Below are positions 1 through 8,371 of a stretch of 22,270 nt of DNA, piece after piece. The position numbers were made by a program, and so were the translations under genes. The notes under the pieces were generated by a model that was not told the DNA's origin, ran no database searches, and saw only the letters and a list, made by a program, of their open reading frames with translations. The DNA is from Cloacimonetes bacterium UBA5456 (GTDB taxonomy: Bacteria; Cloacimonadota; Cloacimonadia; Cloacimonadales; Cloacimonadaceae): assembly GCA_002427325.1 (NCBI GenBank), contig DIQS01000014.1:121256-143525 (forward strand), given 5' to 3'. Numbering within the stretch: the stretch's first letter is position 1; each line of letters begins with the position of its first letter.

Positions 1-23
1 ATGACCAGAACCCAGTAAGGAAG
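1..23. repeat. left arm of 23-bp terminal inverted repeat
   Basis: The first 23 bases (beginning ATGACCAGAACCCAGTAAGG) are the exact reverse complement of bases 22245-22267. Identity stops abruptly at base 24. On the + strand the frame starting at base 3 reads DQNPVRK and then continues with different residues to a stop at 60-62; the copy at the other end reads the same seven residues on the - strand. It is probably the edge of a dispersed repeat whose body lies outside the window. An assembly breakpoint at a repeat is the simplest explanation. Confidence 0.85.
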
Positions 24-141
24 GAGGGTAAAAGAGGTCTAAGACAGTGCTTTATTATTTGACATCAAGCAAGCATTTCTCGATAGATTATTATCGGATT
101 CACATCAAATAAAGTCATTAAAACATGAACGATAAATCTCC

Positions 142-169
142 TTGTTGACAAAAAACTTATATTTATATT
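142..169 (+). promoter_or_regulatory. possible xseA promoter, short leader
   Basis: TTGTTG at 142-147 and TATATT at 164-169 are separated by 16 bases and lie directly ahead of the xseA ATG at 182. A perfect TTGACA (145-150) overlaps the -35, but its distance to TATATT is only 13 bases. No Shine-Dalgarno sequence is visible before the ATG, and the predicted transcript would begin only a few bases ahead of it, so a leaderless or near-leaderless message is possible. A second TTGACA lies at 59-64 without a convincing -10. Weak evidence. Confidence 0.3.
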
Positions 170-181
170 TGCTGATACCAT

Positions 182-1513
182 ATGGATAATATGATCGTAT
201 TCAGCGTTTATGAGGTCAATCACCACCTCAGGCAGGTCTTGGAAAGCAGCATTGAGCCGCTCTACGTGAGGGGAGAAGTATCAAATTTCACCCATCACAG
301 TTCGGGGCATATGTATTTTAACCTCAAAGATGAATCGGCGACTTTGCGTTGCACCTTCTTTAGAAATGTAAATCAACGCCTGGATTTTCGTCCTCAAGAT
401 GGACAGAGCGTAATTTGCTTTGGAAGCATCACACTTTTTGAGAAGGGCGGAAGCTATAACCTCAATGTCACGACGATGTTGCCCGCCGGTGAAGGCGAGA
501 TTCAAGCGCGCATTGAGGCACTCAAAAAGAAGCTCAAAACGGAAGGTCTTTTTGAACAGGCTCACAAAAAAGCGTTGCCTCCTTATCCTGAAAAGATCGG
601 GATCATCACCTCCCCCACCGGTGCTGCACTGCAGGATATCCAAAGTGTTCTCTCCCGCCGCTATCCCGTGCAGGCCTACGTTTTTCCCGCCTTAGTTCAA
701 GGCAAAGACGCGCCTCCTACGCTTATCAGAGGCATAGAATATTTCAATGAAAGCATGCAGGTTGATCTGATCATCCTCACGCGTGGCGGAGGCTCTCAAG
801 AAGACCTCTTTTGCTTTAATGATGAAGCACTTGCACACGCTATTTTCGCTTCCAAGACGCCAATAATTTCCGCTGTGGGACACGAGATCGACTTCAGCAT
901 CAGTGACTTTGTGGCAGACTTTCGCGCACCCACTCCTTCCGCGGCCGCCGAGATTGCCGTGCCCAATAAGGATGACCTAAAAATACATCTAAACGGCATT
1001 AAACAGCGTTTACAGCTCACCTTGCAGGGCGAAATAAATGTCAACAAAAGAAGGCTCAGCGAGAATGCTTCAGCGCTTTCTCACTACCATCCGCAAAGAT
1101 TGTGGCAAGAATATCAACAAAGGCTGGATTTTGCCATCCTTTCCCTCAAGAATCTACGACACATTGGCAGGGATTCACAAATAGCCTTAGAGCGCATATC
1201 ATCGAGGCTGCAAAGTGCCTATGAATTCCGTCTCAGACGCTCTTTAGACCAGAGCAAACAAAATCTTGCAACACTTGAATATAAGCTCAAAAACTCCGCT
1301 GAGTTGTTGATAAACAGCAAGTTTCAAGAATTCAGCGCGCAAGAAGGAATTTTCACCCAATTAGCCCCCGAAAAGATGCTCAAGAAAGGCTGGATTTTAG
1401 CGCAAAAAGATGGCAAATCCATTCGTAGCATCGATGAAGTGAACGCTGGAGACATCCTTGAACTCCTCTTGGTGGATGGGAAAATAAACGCTGAAGTAAG
1501 GGATAAAAAATGA
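182..1513 (+). CDS. xseA: exodeoxyribonuclease VII large subunit
   Basis: This is the catalytic large subunit of exonuclease VII, which with several XseB subunits degrades single-stranded DNA into short acid-soluble oligonucleotides during repair. The 443 residues match the family length. The N-terminal OB-fold region is clear: a GEVSNF motif, then GHMYFNLKDE and a cysteine/phenylalanine strand. The catalytic core follows with IGIITSPTGAALQDI (about residues 139-153), LTRGGGSQEDL and AVGHEIDFS. The C-terminal third is the long helical, coiled-coil arm that binds XseB. The ATG at 182 lacks a Shine-Dalgarno site; ATG at 191 is an alternative, but both begin just before the conserved MIVFSVYEVN. 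No xseB is present nearby. The stop overlaps the next start as ATGA, so translation is probably coupled. Confidence 0.96.
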   Translation: MDNMIVFSVYEVNHHLRQVLESSIEPLYVRGEVSNFTHHSSGHMYFNLKDESATLRCTFFRNVNQRLDFRPQDGQSVICFGSITLFEKGGSYNLNVTTMLPAGEGEIQARIEALKKKLKTEGLFEQAHKKALPPYPEKIGIITSPTGAALQDIQSVLSRRYPVQAYVFPALVQGKDAPPTLIRGIEYFNESMQVDLIILTRGGGSQEDLFCFNDEALAHAIFASKTPIISAVGHEIDFSISDFVADFRAPTPSAAAEIAVPNKDDLKIHLNGIKQRLQLTLQGEINVNKRRLSENASALSHYHPQRLWQEYQQRLDFAILSLKNLRHIGRDSQIALERISSRLQSAYEFRLRRSLDQSKQNLATLEYKLKNSAELLINSKFQEFSAQEGIFTQLAPEKMLKKGWILAQKDGKSIRSIDEVNAGDILELLLVDGKINAEVRDKK

Positions 1514-3054
1514 CAAAGAAAAGCCTTATTTTCGTATTATTAATGATTGTGGCTCTCACGCTTTTTGCCGAGACAAGGTCACTTTGGGTTGTGCCTTGGA
1601 GCATTGCAAACCATCAGGGCGTCGATGAGCTTATTGAAGACGCAATTGCAGCAAATCAAAACGAACTATTAATCGAAGTTCGCTATCGCAGCGACGCACT
1701 CTATGAAGTAAATCGCGGCGGCGATAGATTTTCCAATCCTGAACCGCGTAGCTATATTCTCAAAGACGACAGCTTTGATCCTTTGGATTATACTCTTAAA
1801 AAAGCTAAACCCTTGGGTCTGAAAGTGCAGGCCTGGGTAGTGGTGTATAACGCAACTCCTTCACTTCCCAGACTCGTTGATGAAAACCACATGTTCACCC
1901 AAAAACCTCATTGGATCACCTGGCAAAAAGGCAAGCCGATGACGGATATTAAAGAGCAATTCGGTTTGTTCATAGATCCCGGCATCCCGGAGGTGCAGGA
2001 CTATCTTTTAGACGTCTTTTCGGACATCGTTTTGGGATATCCTGAATTGGATGGGCTGCATCTGGATTATATCCGCTATCCAAACCATAAATATGGCTAC
2101 CATCCAATCTCCACATCTCGTTATGAAGAGGCGCTTTTGGAGGAAAATAATCTGAGTTGGAACGATTGGCGCATCAGGCAGGTCAGCGATTTTGTGGGCA
2201 AATTGCAGACGAGAATAAAAGAGATAAATCCCGAGATACTATTGACCGCAGCGGTTTTTGCCGATCTGAAAGAAGCTAAAAACACCTATGCTCAAGACTG
2301 GCACGCTTGGCTGAGAGATGGACTCATCGACATCGCTTATCCCATGGCTTATAGTCTTAATTACGATTCATTTATGCAACAAATGGAAGTTGAGGAATTA
2401 CTTGATTATCATGACAAAATCATCGTGGGACTAAGGGCTTGGGATGCTTCAGGGAAAAACCTCAAAGCCAAAGTTAGCCCAAAATATAATGTGAATCACA
2501 TCAAAACCCGTATTGACTATATCCGTGCAAATGATTTTGCAGGCATCTCGCTTTTCAGCTATTCAGGCATCAAGGAAGGAGATGCTTTAGACGATTTAGT
2601 GCCGATAGCATATCCTCCGCAAGAGCCTGCAATACAGGAGATTGCTTTAAATGAGAGCCCTGAACTTGATGAAAGAATTGAGCCTGAACTCACCCAGATT
2701 ATTGATTTCCTTGAAGTTGTTTCAATAGAGTCGCCGGATCAAGAAATGATAGTATCCGAAGCGACGGCATCACTGAAAAACTTTAAAACACAAGTGAAGC
2801 TTTTCGAAATGTCCGGCTCTTTTGTTTTGAGCATGCAACTGCCCAAACAAGGGTGCTGGACATGGTGCATTAGCGACAAACAGGGGCACACTTTATATCG
2901 TCGCAAGCGTTGTTTCGAGGAAGGCTATAACGAAGACTATTGGTTGGGCAATTTCTATGACGGCAGTCATTTACAGAATCAAAGCTATCTCATCAGCTTC
3001 TATCTCGAAGATGAGGAACTCTTCTATCAAAGCATCGTTATTCCGGAGATTTGA
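1510..3054 (+). CDS. secreted GHL10/DUF187-type glycoside hydrolase-like protein
   Basis: The 514-residue product starts with a short lysine N-region and a hydrophobic signal sequence ending near FAETRS, so it is probably exported. The body matches the GHL10 (DUF187, YngK-like) TIM-barrel family: RSLWVVPWSI at the first strand, a mid-barrel LIEVRYRSDALY, and the diagnostic DGLHLDYIRYP at residues 181-191, followed by DIAYPMAYS. Members act on, or bind, polysaccharides; the substrate is not known here. Residues past about 370 form an acidic, proline-containing linker and a beta-rich C-terminal domain that I do not recognise. It overlaps xseA by 4 bases and precedes a flippase and a glycosyltransferase, which hints at a role in surface polysaccharide turnover (inference). 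Confidence 0.82.
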   Translation: MTKKSLIFVLLMIVALTLFAETRSLWVVPWSIANHQGVDELIEDAIAANQNELLIEVRYRSDALYEVNRGGDRFSNPEPRSYILKDDSFDPLDYTLKKAKPLGLKVQAWVVVYNATPSLPRLVDENHMFTQKPHWITWQKGKPMTDIKEQFGLFIDPGIPEVQDYLLDVFSDIVLGYPELDGLHLDYIRYPNHKYGYHPISTSRYEEALLEENNLSWNDWRIRQVSDFVGKLQTRIKEINPEILLTAAVFADLKEAKNTYAQDWHAWLRDGLIDIAYPMAYSLNYDSFMQQMEVEELLDYHDKIIVGLRAWDASGKNLKAKVSPKYNVNHIKTRIDYIRANDFAGISLFSYSGIKEGDALDDLVPIAYPPQEPAIQEIALNESPELDERIEPELTQIIDFLEVVSIESPDQEMIVSEATASLKNFKTQVKLFEMSGSFVLSMQLPKQGCWTWCISDKQGHTLYRRKRCFEEGYNEDYWLGNFYDGSHLQNQSYLISFYLEDEELFYQSIVIPEI

Positions 3055-3057
3055 GGC

Positions 3058-4557
3058 ATGAGCGAACTGTCAAAACAGGCAGGTTTGCTTTCCATTGCAG
3101 ATTTTCTGCGCTTTGTAATCAAGACCCTAATCGGCATGGCGCTTGCGCGTCTGCTTTTGCCGGCTGACCTGGGAACATATCGACAGATTCATCTCATCTA
3201 CGCCACGCTTTCGGGCATATTGCTCTTGGGTTTTCCGCAAGGGATGATGTATTTTCTGCCCAAAGCGAAGGATGAGGAGCAGATCAGGCGTATAATTTCC
3301 CGCACAATGGATGTGGTCACCTTGCTCGCCCTTGCCTGCGCTCTGGTCATGCTCGGCGCGCGCTACTTCATTGCTGATAACTTCCAGAATCCTTCGTTGA
3401 TCCCACTTTTGGGAATATTCAGCATATACCCGCTCCTGCTCTTTTATGGCTCGCTTTATAACTTTAGCATGCTCGGACTCAAGGAACCCGGCAAAGCTGC
3501 CGTATTTGCGCTGTTTAGCATCATTAGCGATCTTATTATCATCCTTGCAGTGGCTTTCCTCATGCACAGCCTCGAAGCAATCATCTGGGCTTCGCTTGCC
3601 TCCGCCGTGCTGCAATGGCTCTGGGCTTTCATCGGGCTGAGAAAGAAGAGCAACCCTATTTCACTATCAAATTACGAAGGTTTCAAAGAACAAGTTTCCT
3701 ACACCATCCCACTGGGAATCTCTTTCATCGTGGGCATACTCTGCGTGCAATTGGATAAAATCATGATCTCGGGTTTCTTTTTGCCGGAGGAATTTGCTGT
3801 ATTCTCGCTCGGCGCCATGGAATTGCCCTTAATCGGGGTGCTGATCAATTCGGTGAATGCGATCTTGCTTCCTAATCTCAACCCCGAGGATCACGACCAA
3901 AGTGCCGCTATTTTCCGCTCCTCGGTGCGCAAAAACTCGCTGCTCATCATGCCTTTGGCGGTAGTCTTCTATCTCTTTGCATCCGAGCTCATGCTCTTTT
4001 TCTATGGTAAAACTTATATCGATGCTGCAATCTATTTCCGCATCTATCTCTTTATTTTGCCTTTGAGAACCGCCACGCATGCGCTGATTTTCCAAGCTTA
4101 TGGGAGAACTAAACTCGTGATGTTAGATTCGCTGATTATGCTTGGTGCAAACGCCGTCCTCAACTATATCCTCATCCGTCAAATCGGCATGAAAGGTGCT
4201 GCAATTGCGACTGTTATAGTCTCTTGGCTGATGGTGATTATCTATCTTGCGCAGATGAAGCATTATCTCAAGATCAAGGTGAACCGGTTTTTTCCTTGGC
4301 TCAAGATGCTATTTAGCCTCGCCGTTGCGATTCTGCCAGCACTTATCATCATGCCATTGCTTAAGCTGATCGCCATTCCTTTCCTCAGGATGATTGTTTT
4401 CGGATCGCTCTATATGATGATTTATTTCCTGATTGCTCGCGCTTTGAAGCTCATTCGTAGTGATGACATAAGCATGGCGCTCGAACTACTAAGAAGCTTG
4501 GTGGGGTTCTCGCGAAATAGAGGCGTTCCACAAATGGATAAAGAAAGAGGAATATGA
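3058..4557 (+). CDS. polysaccharide/lipid-linked oligosaccharide flippase (MOP superfamily, Wzx-like)
   Basis: The 499-residue protein is strongly hydrophobic throughout, with about 12-14 predicted membrane segments and short basic loops. The N-terminus (KQAGLLSIADFLRFVIKTLIG, then LLLPADLGTYRQI) is typical of polysaccharide-biosynthesis and Wzx/MurJ-type MOP flippases: LGTYRQ follows the first helices, and a QLDKIMISGFF segment sits at the middle helix. Such proteins move undecaprenol-linked sugars across the inner membrane. A GGAG sits 9 bases ahead of the ATG and only 3 bases separate it from the preceding stop. The downstream glycosyltransferase 2 bases away supports a shared glycan pathway. 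The substrate cannot be told from sequence. Confidence 0.88.
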   Translation: MSELSKQAGLLSIADFLRFVIKTLIGMALARLLLPADLGTYRQIHLIYATLSGILLLGFPQGMMYFLPKAKDEEQIRRIISRTMDVVTLLALACALVMLGARYFIADNFQNPSLIPLLGIFSIYPLLLFYGSLYNFSMLGLKEPGKAAVFALFSIISDLIIILAVAFLMHSLEAIIWASLASAVLQWLWAFIGLRKKSNPISLSNYEGFKEQVSYTIPLGISFIVGILCVQLDKIMISGFFLPEEFAVFSLGAMELPLIGVLINSVNAILLPNLNPEDHDQSAAIFRSSVRKNSLLIMPLAVVFYLFASELMLFFYGKTYIDAAIYFRIYLFILPLRTATHALIFQAYGRTKLVMLDSLIMLGANAVLNYILIRQIGMKGAAIATVIVSWLMVIIYLAQMKHYLKIKVNRFFPWLKMLFSLAVAILPALIIMPLLKLIAIPFLRMIVFGSLYMMIYFLIARALKLIRSDDISMALELLRSLVGFSRNRGVPQMDKERGI

Positions 4558-4558
4558 T

Positions 4559-5614
4559 ATGAAAGCTCTTTTCATCATGCCTACGGCCAGCAGTTTCATG
4601 AAGACTGATCTTGAAATCTTGGGCGAAATCATGCCCACCAAAGGCGTTTTTCTACATCAAAATAAAGACAAAGCGAAGTATCTTTTAAATGTGATCAAGA
4701 TGGTTTTTACTCTTATAATCAGCCCTAAAACAAAGCTTGCTCTTTGCTGGTTTGCGGACTATCATGCAGCGGCTATGGTGATGATTTGCAGGCTTTTGAA
4801 CAAGAAAAGCATCGTGATGTTAGGCGGCTATGATGCGGTGCACTATCCGGAGTTTGAGTATGGGGTCTATCACCACAAATGGCGCTCTCGCTTTGCTTCC
4901 TATGCGTTAAGAAATTGTAGCCATATCGTTGCCATACATGAGGATTTGCTCTCCTCCGACAATCTCTATTACAATCCGGAAGGGCATCCCGAGGGGGTGT
5001 TTCGCTTGGTGAAAGAGCTTAAAACTCCGGCGAGCGTCTTACATAATTGCCTCACCAAAGAGCCGCAAATCAAGCCACAGGAAATCAGGGAGAAACAAAT
5101 ACTCTGCGTTGGCACCACTCCGCGCTTTCAGGATTTTTATAACAAAGGCTATGATATGCTAATCGCTGCAGCAAAACACTTTAGCGATTGGAAGTTCATC
5201 TTCGTGGGCATAGACGATCGTTGGCTGTCCCAGATCGAAGAAATCTTTCAGATAAGTAAGATGAATAATATTGAGATTCACAGCGTTTTGCCTCATGAAA
5301 AGGTCTTGGAGCTTATGGCAATTTCTGACATATATGCCCAGATATCCATCTCGGAAGGCATGCCCTATTCGCTCGTGGAAGCGATGTTTATGGGTTGCAA
5401 GCCTATCGGCTCAAAGGTGACAGGCATCCCCACAATCATGGGCGACTGGGGTGTGGTCTGCGCCCATAGGGATGAAAAGCTCGTGATCCAAGCCTTACAA
5501 GAGCTGATGGATCAAGAGATAGATAGGGATGCCATGTCTGCTGATATCAAACAGCGTTTCAGCCCAAGTGTGAGGGCAAAGAAACTCTTCGAGATCATTG
5601 AAAGAGTAATTTAG
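4559..5614 (+). CDS. GT-B glycosyltransferase (family 4-like)
   Basis: This 351-residue protein looks like a retaining GT4-type sugar transferase. The N-terminal half is divergent but includes GGYDAVHYPEF (from about residue 89), a site often found at the acceptor face. The C-terminal half has the Rossmann-like donor domain: ILCVGTTPRF, then KFIFVGIDD, and the EGMPYSLVE motif with E266 and E274 spaced as the E-x7-E nucleotide-sugar signature. It starts 2 bases after the flippase stop, with an AGAGGA Shine-Dalgarno. It is the last gene of the unit; its stop overlaps the convergent receiver gene by 4 bases, and I see no terminator hairpin. The sugar transferred is unknown. Confidence 0.87.
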   Translation: MKALFIMPTASSFMKTDLEILGEIMPTKGVFLHQNKDKAKYLLNVIKMVFTLIISPKTKLALCWFADYHAAAMVMICRLLNKKSIVMLGGYDAVHYPEFEYGVYHHKWRSRFASYALRNCSHIVAIHEDLLSSDNLYYNPEGHPEGVFRLVKELKTPASVLHNCLTKEPQIKPQEIREKQILCVGTTPRFQDFYNKGYDMLIAAAKHFSDWKFIFVGIDDRWLSQIEEIFQISKMNNIEIHSVLPHEKVLELMAISDIYAQISISEGMPYSLVEAMFMGCKPIGSKVTGIPTIMGDWGVVCAHRDEKLVIQALQELMDQEIDRDAMSADIKQRFSPSVRAKKLFEIIERVI

Positions 5615-5979
5615 GACTGCAATACCTTTTCAATCGTGCTGAGCAGTTCTTCCCTCATAAAAGGCTTTTGCAGAGAAGCTTTTGCGCCCAGTTTTTCGGC
5701 AAGGGGAAGATAGCTATCGGGACCGAATTTCCCGCCGCCGCTCATGGCGATGATCTTAAGATTTGGACACAATTCCAACAGTTCTTGAATGGTTTCCAAT
5801 CCTTCTTTGTCCGGCATAATCATATCCGTTAAGACCAGTTCCGGCTGAATTCTGGCGCAAATTTCAAGTGCTTGATTACCATTTGCTGCCTGATCAACCT
5901 CATAGCCTGCCCTTGAAAGCATCCTTACCAATACTTTTCTAAAACTACTATCGTCTTCGATAACCAAGATTTTTGTCAT
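5611..5979 (-). CDS. single-domain response regulator receiver (CheY-like)
   Basis: The 122-residue protein consists only of a receiver domain. The acidic pocket is E8/D9/D10, the phospho-acceptor is D52 in VLTDMIMPD, the conserved hydroxyl residue is S80 in AMSGG, and K105 in SLQKPF completes the switch. The SGGGKFGPDSYL loop after S80 is a variant seen in orphan receivers beside hybrid kinases. No output domain or histidine kinase is near, so it probably works by protein contact with a distant partner. The AGAGGTGA Shine-Dalgarno lies just ahead of the ATG. Its 3' end overlaps the convergent glycosyltransferase by 4 bases. Confidence 0.95.
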   Translation of the reverse strand: MTKILVIEDDSSFRKVLVRMLSRAGYEVDQAANGNQALEICARIQPELVLTDMIMPDKEGLETIQELLELCPNLKIIAMSGGGKFGPDSYLPLAEKLGAKASLQKPFMREELLSTIEKVLQS

Positions 5980-6023
5980 ATTGTCACCTCTACTTTGTGA
6001 ATTTCCGAAATCACTAAGATGCT

Positions 6024-6051
6024 AATATAATTACTTGATTAAAAGTGTAAA
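6024..6051 (-). promoter_or_regulatory. sigma70-like promoter of the receiver gene
   Basis: On the - strand TTTACA (6046-6051) and TATATT (6024-6029) are separated by 16 bases, about 45 bases ahead of the receiver ATG. Both hexamers are close to consensus, and the surrounding DNA is AT-rich. A short inverted repeat (AGGAAA/TTTCCT, 6051-6070) sits just upstream and could be an operator, but it is too short to say. The rest of 5980-6169 holds nothing else that I can recognise. Confidence 0.5.
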
Positions 6052-6169
6052 GGAAAATCTTAACTTTCCTGTTTTTAATATTTTTGAATATATCAAGGAC
6101 GCACAATAGATGAGAGTTACAGGATGGTTAAAATATGAAAAGGGGTCTGAAAATCGGGGAAAAAAAAAG

Positions 6170-6245
6170 TGGTGGCGAGACCCAGAATTGAACTGGGGAC
6201 ACAAGGCTTTTCAGGCCTCTGCTCTACCGTCTGAGCTACCTCGCC
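6170..6245 (-). tRNA. tRNA-Phe (anticodon GAA), CCA encoded
   Basis: A complete cloverleaf of 76 bases is readable on the - strand. The acceptor stem is GGCGAGG paired with TCTCGCC (one G-U pair at its base). The D-arm begins GCTC, and the anticodon loop CTGAAAA places GAA at 6210-6212. The T-arm is a CCCAG/CTGGG stem around TTCAATT. The discriminator is A, followed by a genomically encoded CCA at 6170-6172. A run of nine T residues follows the tRNA on its own strand and may help end transcription. Confidence 0.97.
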
Positions 6246-6258
6246 ACACAGTTTGGTC

Positions 6259-6287
6259 AAATCAATTTAGTTCTTAATTTCTGTCAA
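6259..6287 (-). promoter_or_regulatory. possible tRNA-Phe promoter
   Basis: A perfect TTGACA lies at 6282-6287 on the - strand, about 37-42 bases ahead of the mature tRNA 5' end. At 17 bases spacing the -10 hexamer would be TGATTT (6259-6264), a poor match, so only the -35 is convincing. Confidence 0.3.
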
Positions 6288-6343
6288 GAACAATGTTTCA
6301 TAGTTCGTTGCACAAGACACAGAATCTCATGCGATTATAGAAG

Positions 6344-8371
6344 TTACAATTCTTTTGCAATCACCTCATAGCTCGATTCTTCCGGCCGTGTAACTTTGTG
6401 GAAAATGTATAATGACAGAGGAAGCACGATCAAAGCGGGGATCACCACCCAATATTGCAGGGAGTCCTCACCCATCATCAGCTTTTTCAAAAAGCCGGTA
6501 TTGGCAAAAGTCACCAAAAGGATGGCAAGAGAGTTGTTAATTGCATGCGAGAGCATGGAATTGAAGATTGAGCCGCTTCTTAGGGTGAGATATCCCAAGA
6601 GCATGCCCAAGAGAAACACGGGCACAAAGCGGAAAGGATCGAGATGGAAAGCGGCAAAGAGCAAGGCGGTGATTACCACATTACCGACCATGCCAAACTT
6701 CTCGAAAAAGCGCGGCATCAGCCCTCTAAAGAGCAGCTCTTCACATATTCCGGGCGCAATCGCAACCACCAACAAGGTGCCCCAAAGCGACAAATCCATC
6801 TCAAAAAGTTGGGACATTCTCTCTAAATATTCCTCCGGGAAGGGGAAGATTTCATTGATGAGCTGAGCTAAAATTGTAACGATCACAGACGCCGATATCG
6901 CGATGAAGGGAATCAGCGCAACTTCTTTGAGACGAGGGAGTTTGAGACGCAGAACCTTGTCTCCGTCCTGCTTCAGGAGCATCACTATGACGATCACTGG
7001 CAATCCGATGAGGATGATCTGAGTTTTGAGCAGCCCCGTGACCATATCTTGCATCTGCCAGCGTGAACCGAGGTAATAAAGCGCAAGCAGTGCAATCGAG
7101 AAATATACGATTCCATTATAGGGCGTGAAGATGTTTTTTCTGTCCTTTTTGATGCTTTTGAACCCACCGCTATCGTCTTCTGAGCGAAATAGTACGCTTT
7201 CGCTATTGAAGAGTTTGATGCTTCCCCAGATGGCGAACGCATCAAGGGCGAGTGTGCTGAAGATCGTGATGAGCAAATGCGAGACCTGATAGTCGTTTAC
7301 CATCACGGCTTTGAAGATAAGTGCGATATTCACCACGGGGATCAGTGCCAGCATGCTGTTGAGCTCGATCGCCGGCAAAAAACTGACCATGGCTAAGATC
7401 ATTGATACCATCATGATAGGCTGTTCATAGGAGCGTGCTTCTTTCATATTTCGGCTGAAGGTCGAGATCGAAAGGAGCAGTGCTGCAAAGAGAGTAGCCA
7501 GCGGGAGCATGGTCGCCAAAAGTAGCAAAATAGCCTTGAAGGGGATGCTCACTCCAGCCATATCAAACCCGCTTTGCCCGAGCATCAGCTGCACCGATAT
7601 GCTCATGCTAAAGAGGTTTACGATGAGATTTAGCATACCCAAAGAGATGATGGTGAGATATTTGCCGATCACGATCTCACGGCGATCAATTCCCGCCACC
7701 AAGAGGGTTTCCAGGGTCTTGCGCTCCTTTTCTCCCGCAACGAGATCAGCCGCCACGATGGACGCACCCGTAAGCAACATCACGATCATGATATAAGGCA
7801 AAAACATGCCCAAGATCATGCCGAGTTTCTTCTGCGAATCGGCGGTATCGACCTTATGTACCTGCACCAAGCTCATGATCTTAGGATTTGCATCCAGTGC
7901 CTTGATATGCTCTTCTGCAAATTCATTTTTTAGCTCGTGAAGCTTTGAGCTCACCTTGTCATAAACCAATTGTCCCTGATCCTTTGCGGCGTCAAATTGA
8001 ACCGAAACATGATAGAGCCTCAGCCCGTCTGAATCCAGTGAATCGCGTATGGTCACGATCCCATGAATGTCTTTATTTTCATAGAGATAGTCAACATTTT
8101 CGCTGGCGGGAAGGAAGTCAAAATGCTCAATATCTTGCAGGCTTTTGACGATGCGTGCAGAGACGGGATTGAGCACGCTGTCTTGGACGGCAACGCTCGC
8201 ACCGCGCTCTTCGAGAACTCCTGTCTGACGGCTCATGATGGCGTTAAAGCCAATAATCAAAAGCGGATAGAGGATGAGCGGAAGCAGGAAAGTGGTGAAG
8301 ATCGTGCGTTTATCGCGCAGAACTTCCAGCCATTCCTTGCCAAAGACGATGAAGATTTTCTTAGAATTCAT
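6344..8371 (-). CDS. NatB-type ABC-2 permease fused to a CPBP intramembrane protease
   Basis: The 675-residue product has two parts. The first ~400 residues form an ABC-2 permease of the NatB type: a cytoplasmic start, one membrane helix, a large extracytoplasmic loop (about 45-190), then a helix cluster with the VAGEKERKTLETLL coupling motif. The last ~240 residues are a membrane domain with CPBP (CAAX/bacteriocin-processing) motifs: EELLFRG with E544/E545 and R549, FAAFHLDPFRF, and HAINNS. The protease-family catalytic glutamates, arginine and histidines are therefore present. The start at 8371 is chosen because ACGGAGG lies 9 bases upstream; an in-frame ATG 7 codons earlier lacks a good site. 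It overlaps the ATPase gene by 11 bases. Together they are an exporter of unknown substrate. Confidence 0.9.
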   Translation of the reverse strand: MNSKKIFIVFGKEWLEVLRDKRTIFTTFLLPLILYPLLIIGFNAIMSRQTGVLEERGASVAVQDSVLNPVSARIVKSLQDIEHFDFLPASENVDYLYENKDIHGIVTIRDSLDSDGLRLYHVSVQFDAAKDQGQLVYDKVSSKLHELKNEFAEEHIKALDANPKIMSLVQVHKVDTADSQKKLGMILGMFLPYIMIVMLLTGASIVAADLVAGEKERKTLETLLVAGIDRREIVIGKYLTIISLGMLNLIVNLFSMSISVQLMLGQSGFDMAGVSIPFKAILLLLATMLPLATLFAALLLSISTFSRNMKEARSYEQPIMMVSMILAMVSFLPAIELNSMLALIPVVNIALIFKAVMVNDYQVSHLLITIFSTLALDAFAIWGSIKLFNSESVLFRSEDDSGGFKSIKKDRKNIFTPYNGIVYFSIALLALYYLGSRWQMQDMVTGLLKTQIILIGLPVIVIVMLLKQDGDKVLRLKLPRLKEVALIPFIAISASVIVTILAQLINEIFPFPEEYLERMSQLFEMDLSLWGTLLVVAIAPGICEELLFRGLMPRFFEKFGMVGNVVITALLFAAFHLDPFRFVPVFLLGMLLGYLTLRSGSIFNSMLSHAINNSLAILLVTFANTGFLKKLMMGEDSLQYWVVIPALIVLPLSLYIFHKVTRPEESSYEVIAKEL

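Noticed and set aside
3127..3615. 162-codon - strand ORF within the flippase gene
   Set aside because: It is a shadow frame: it has no ribosome site, and the + strand encodes a clear membrane protein across the same span.
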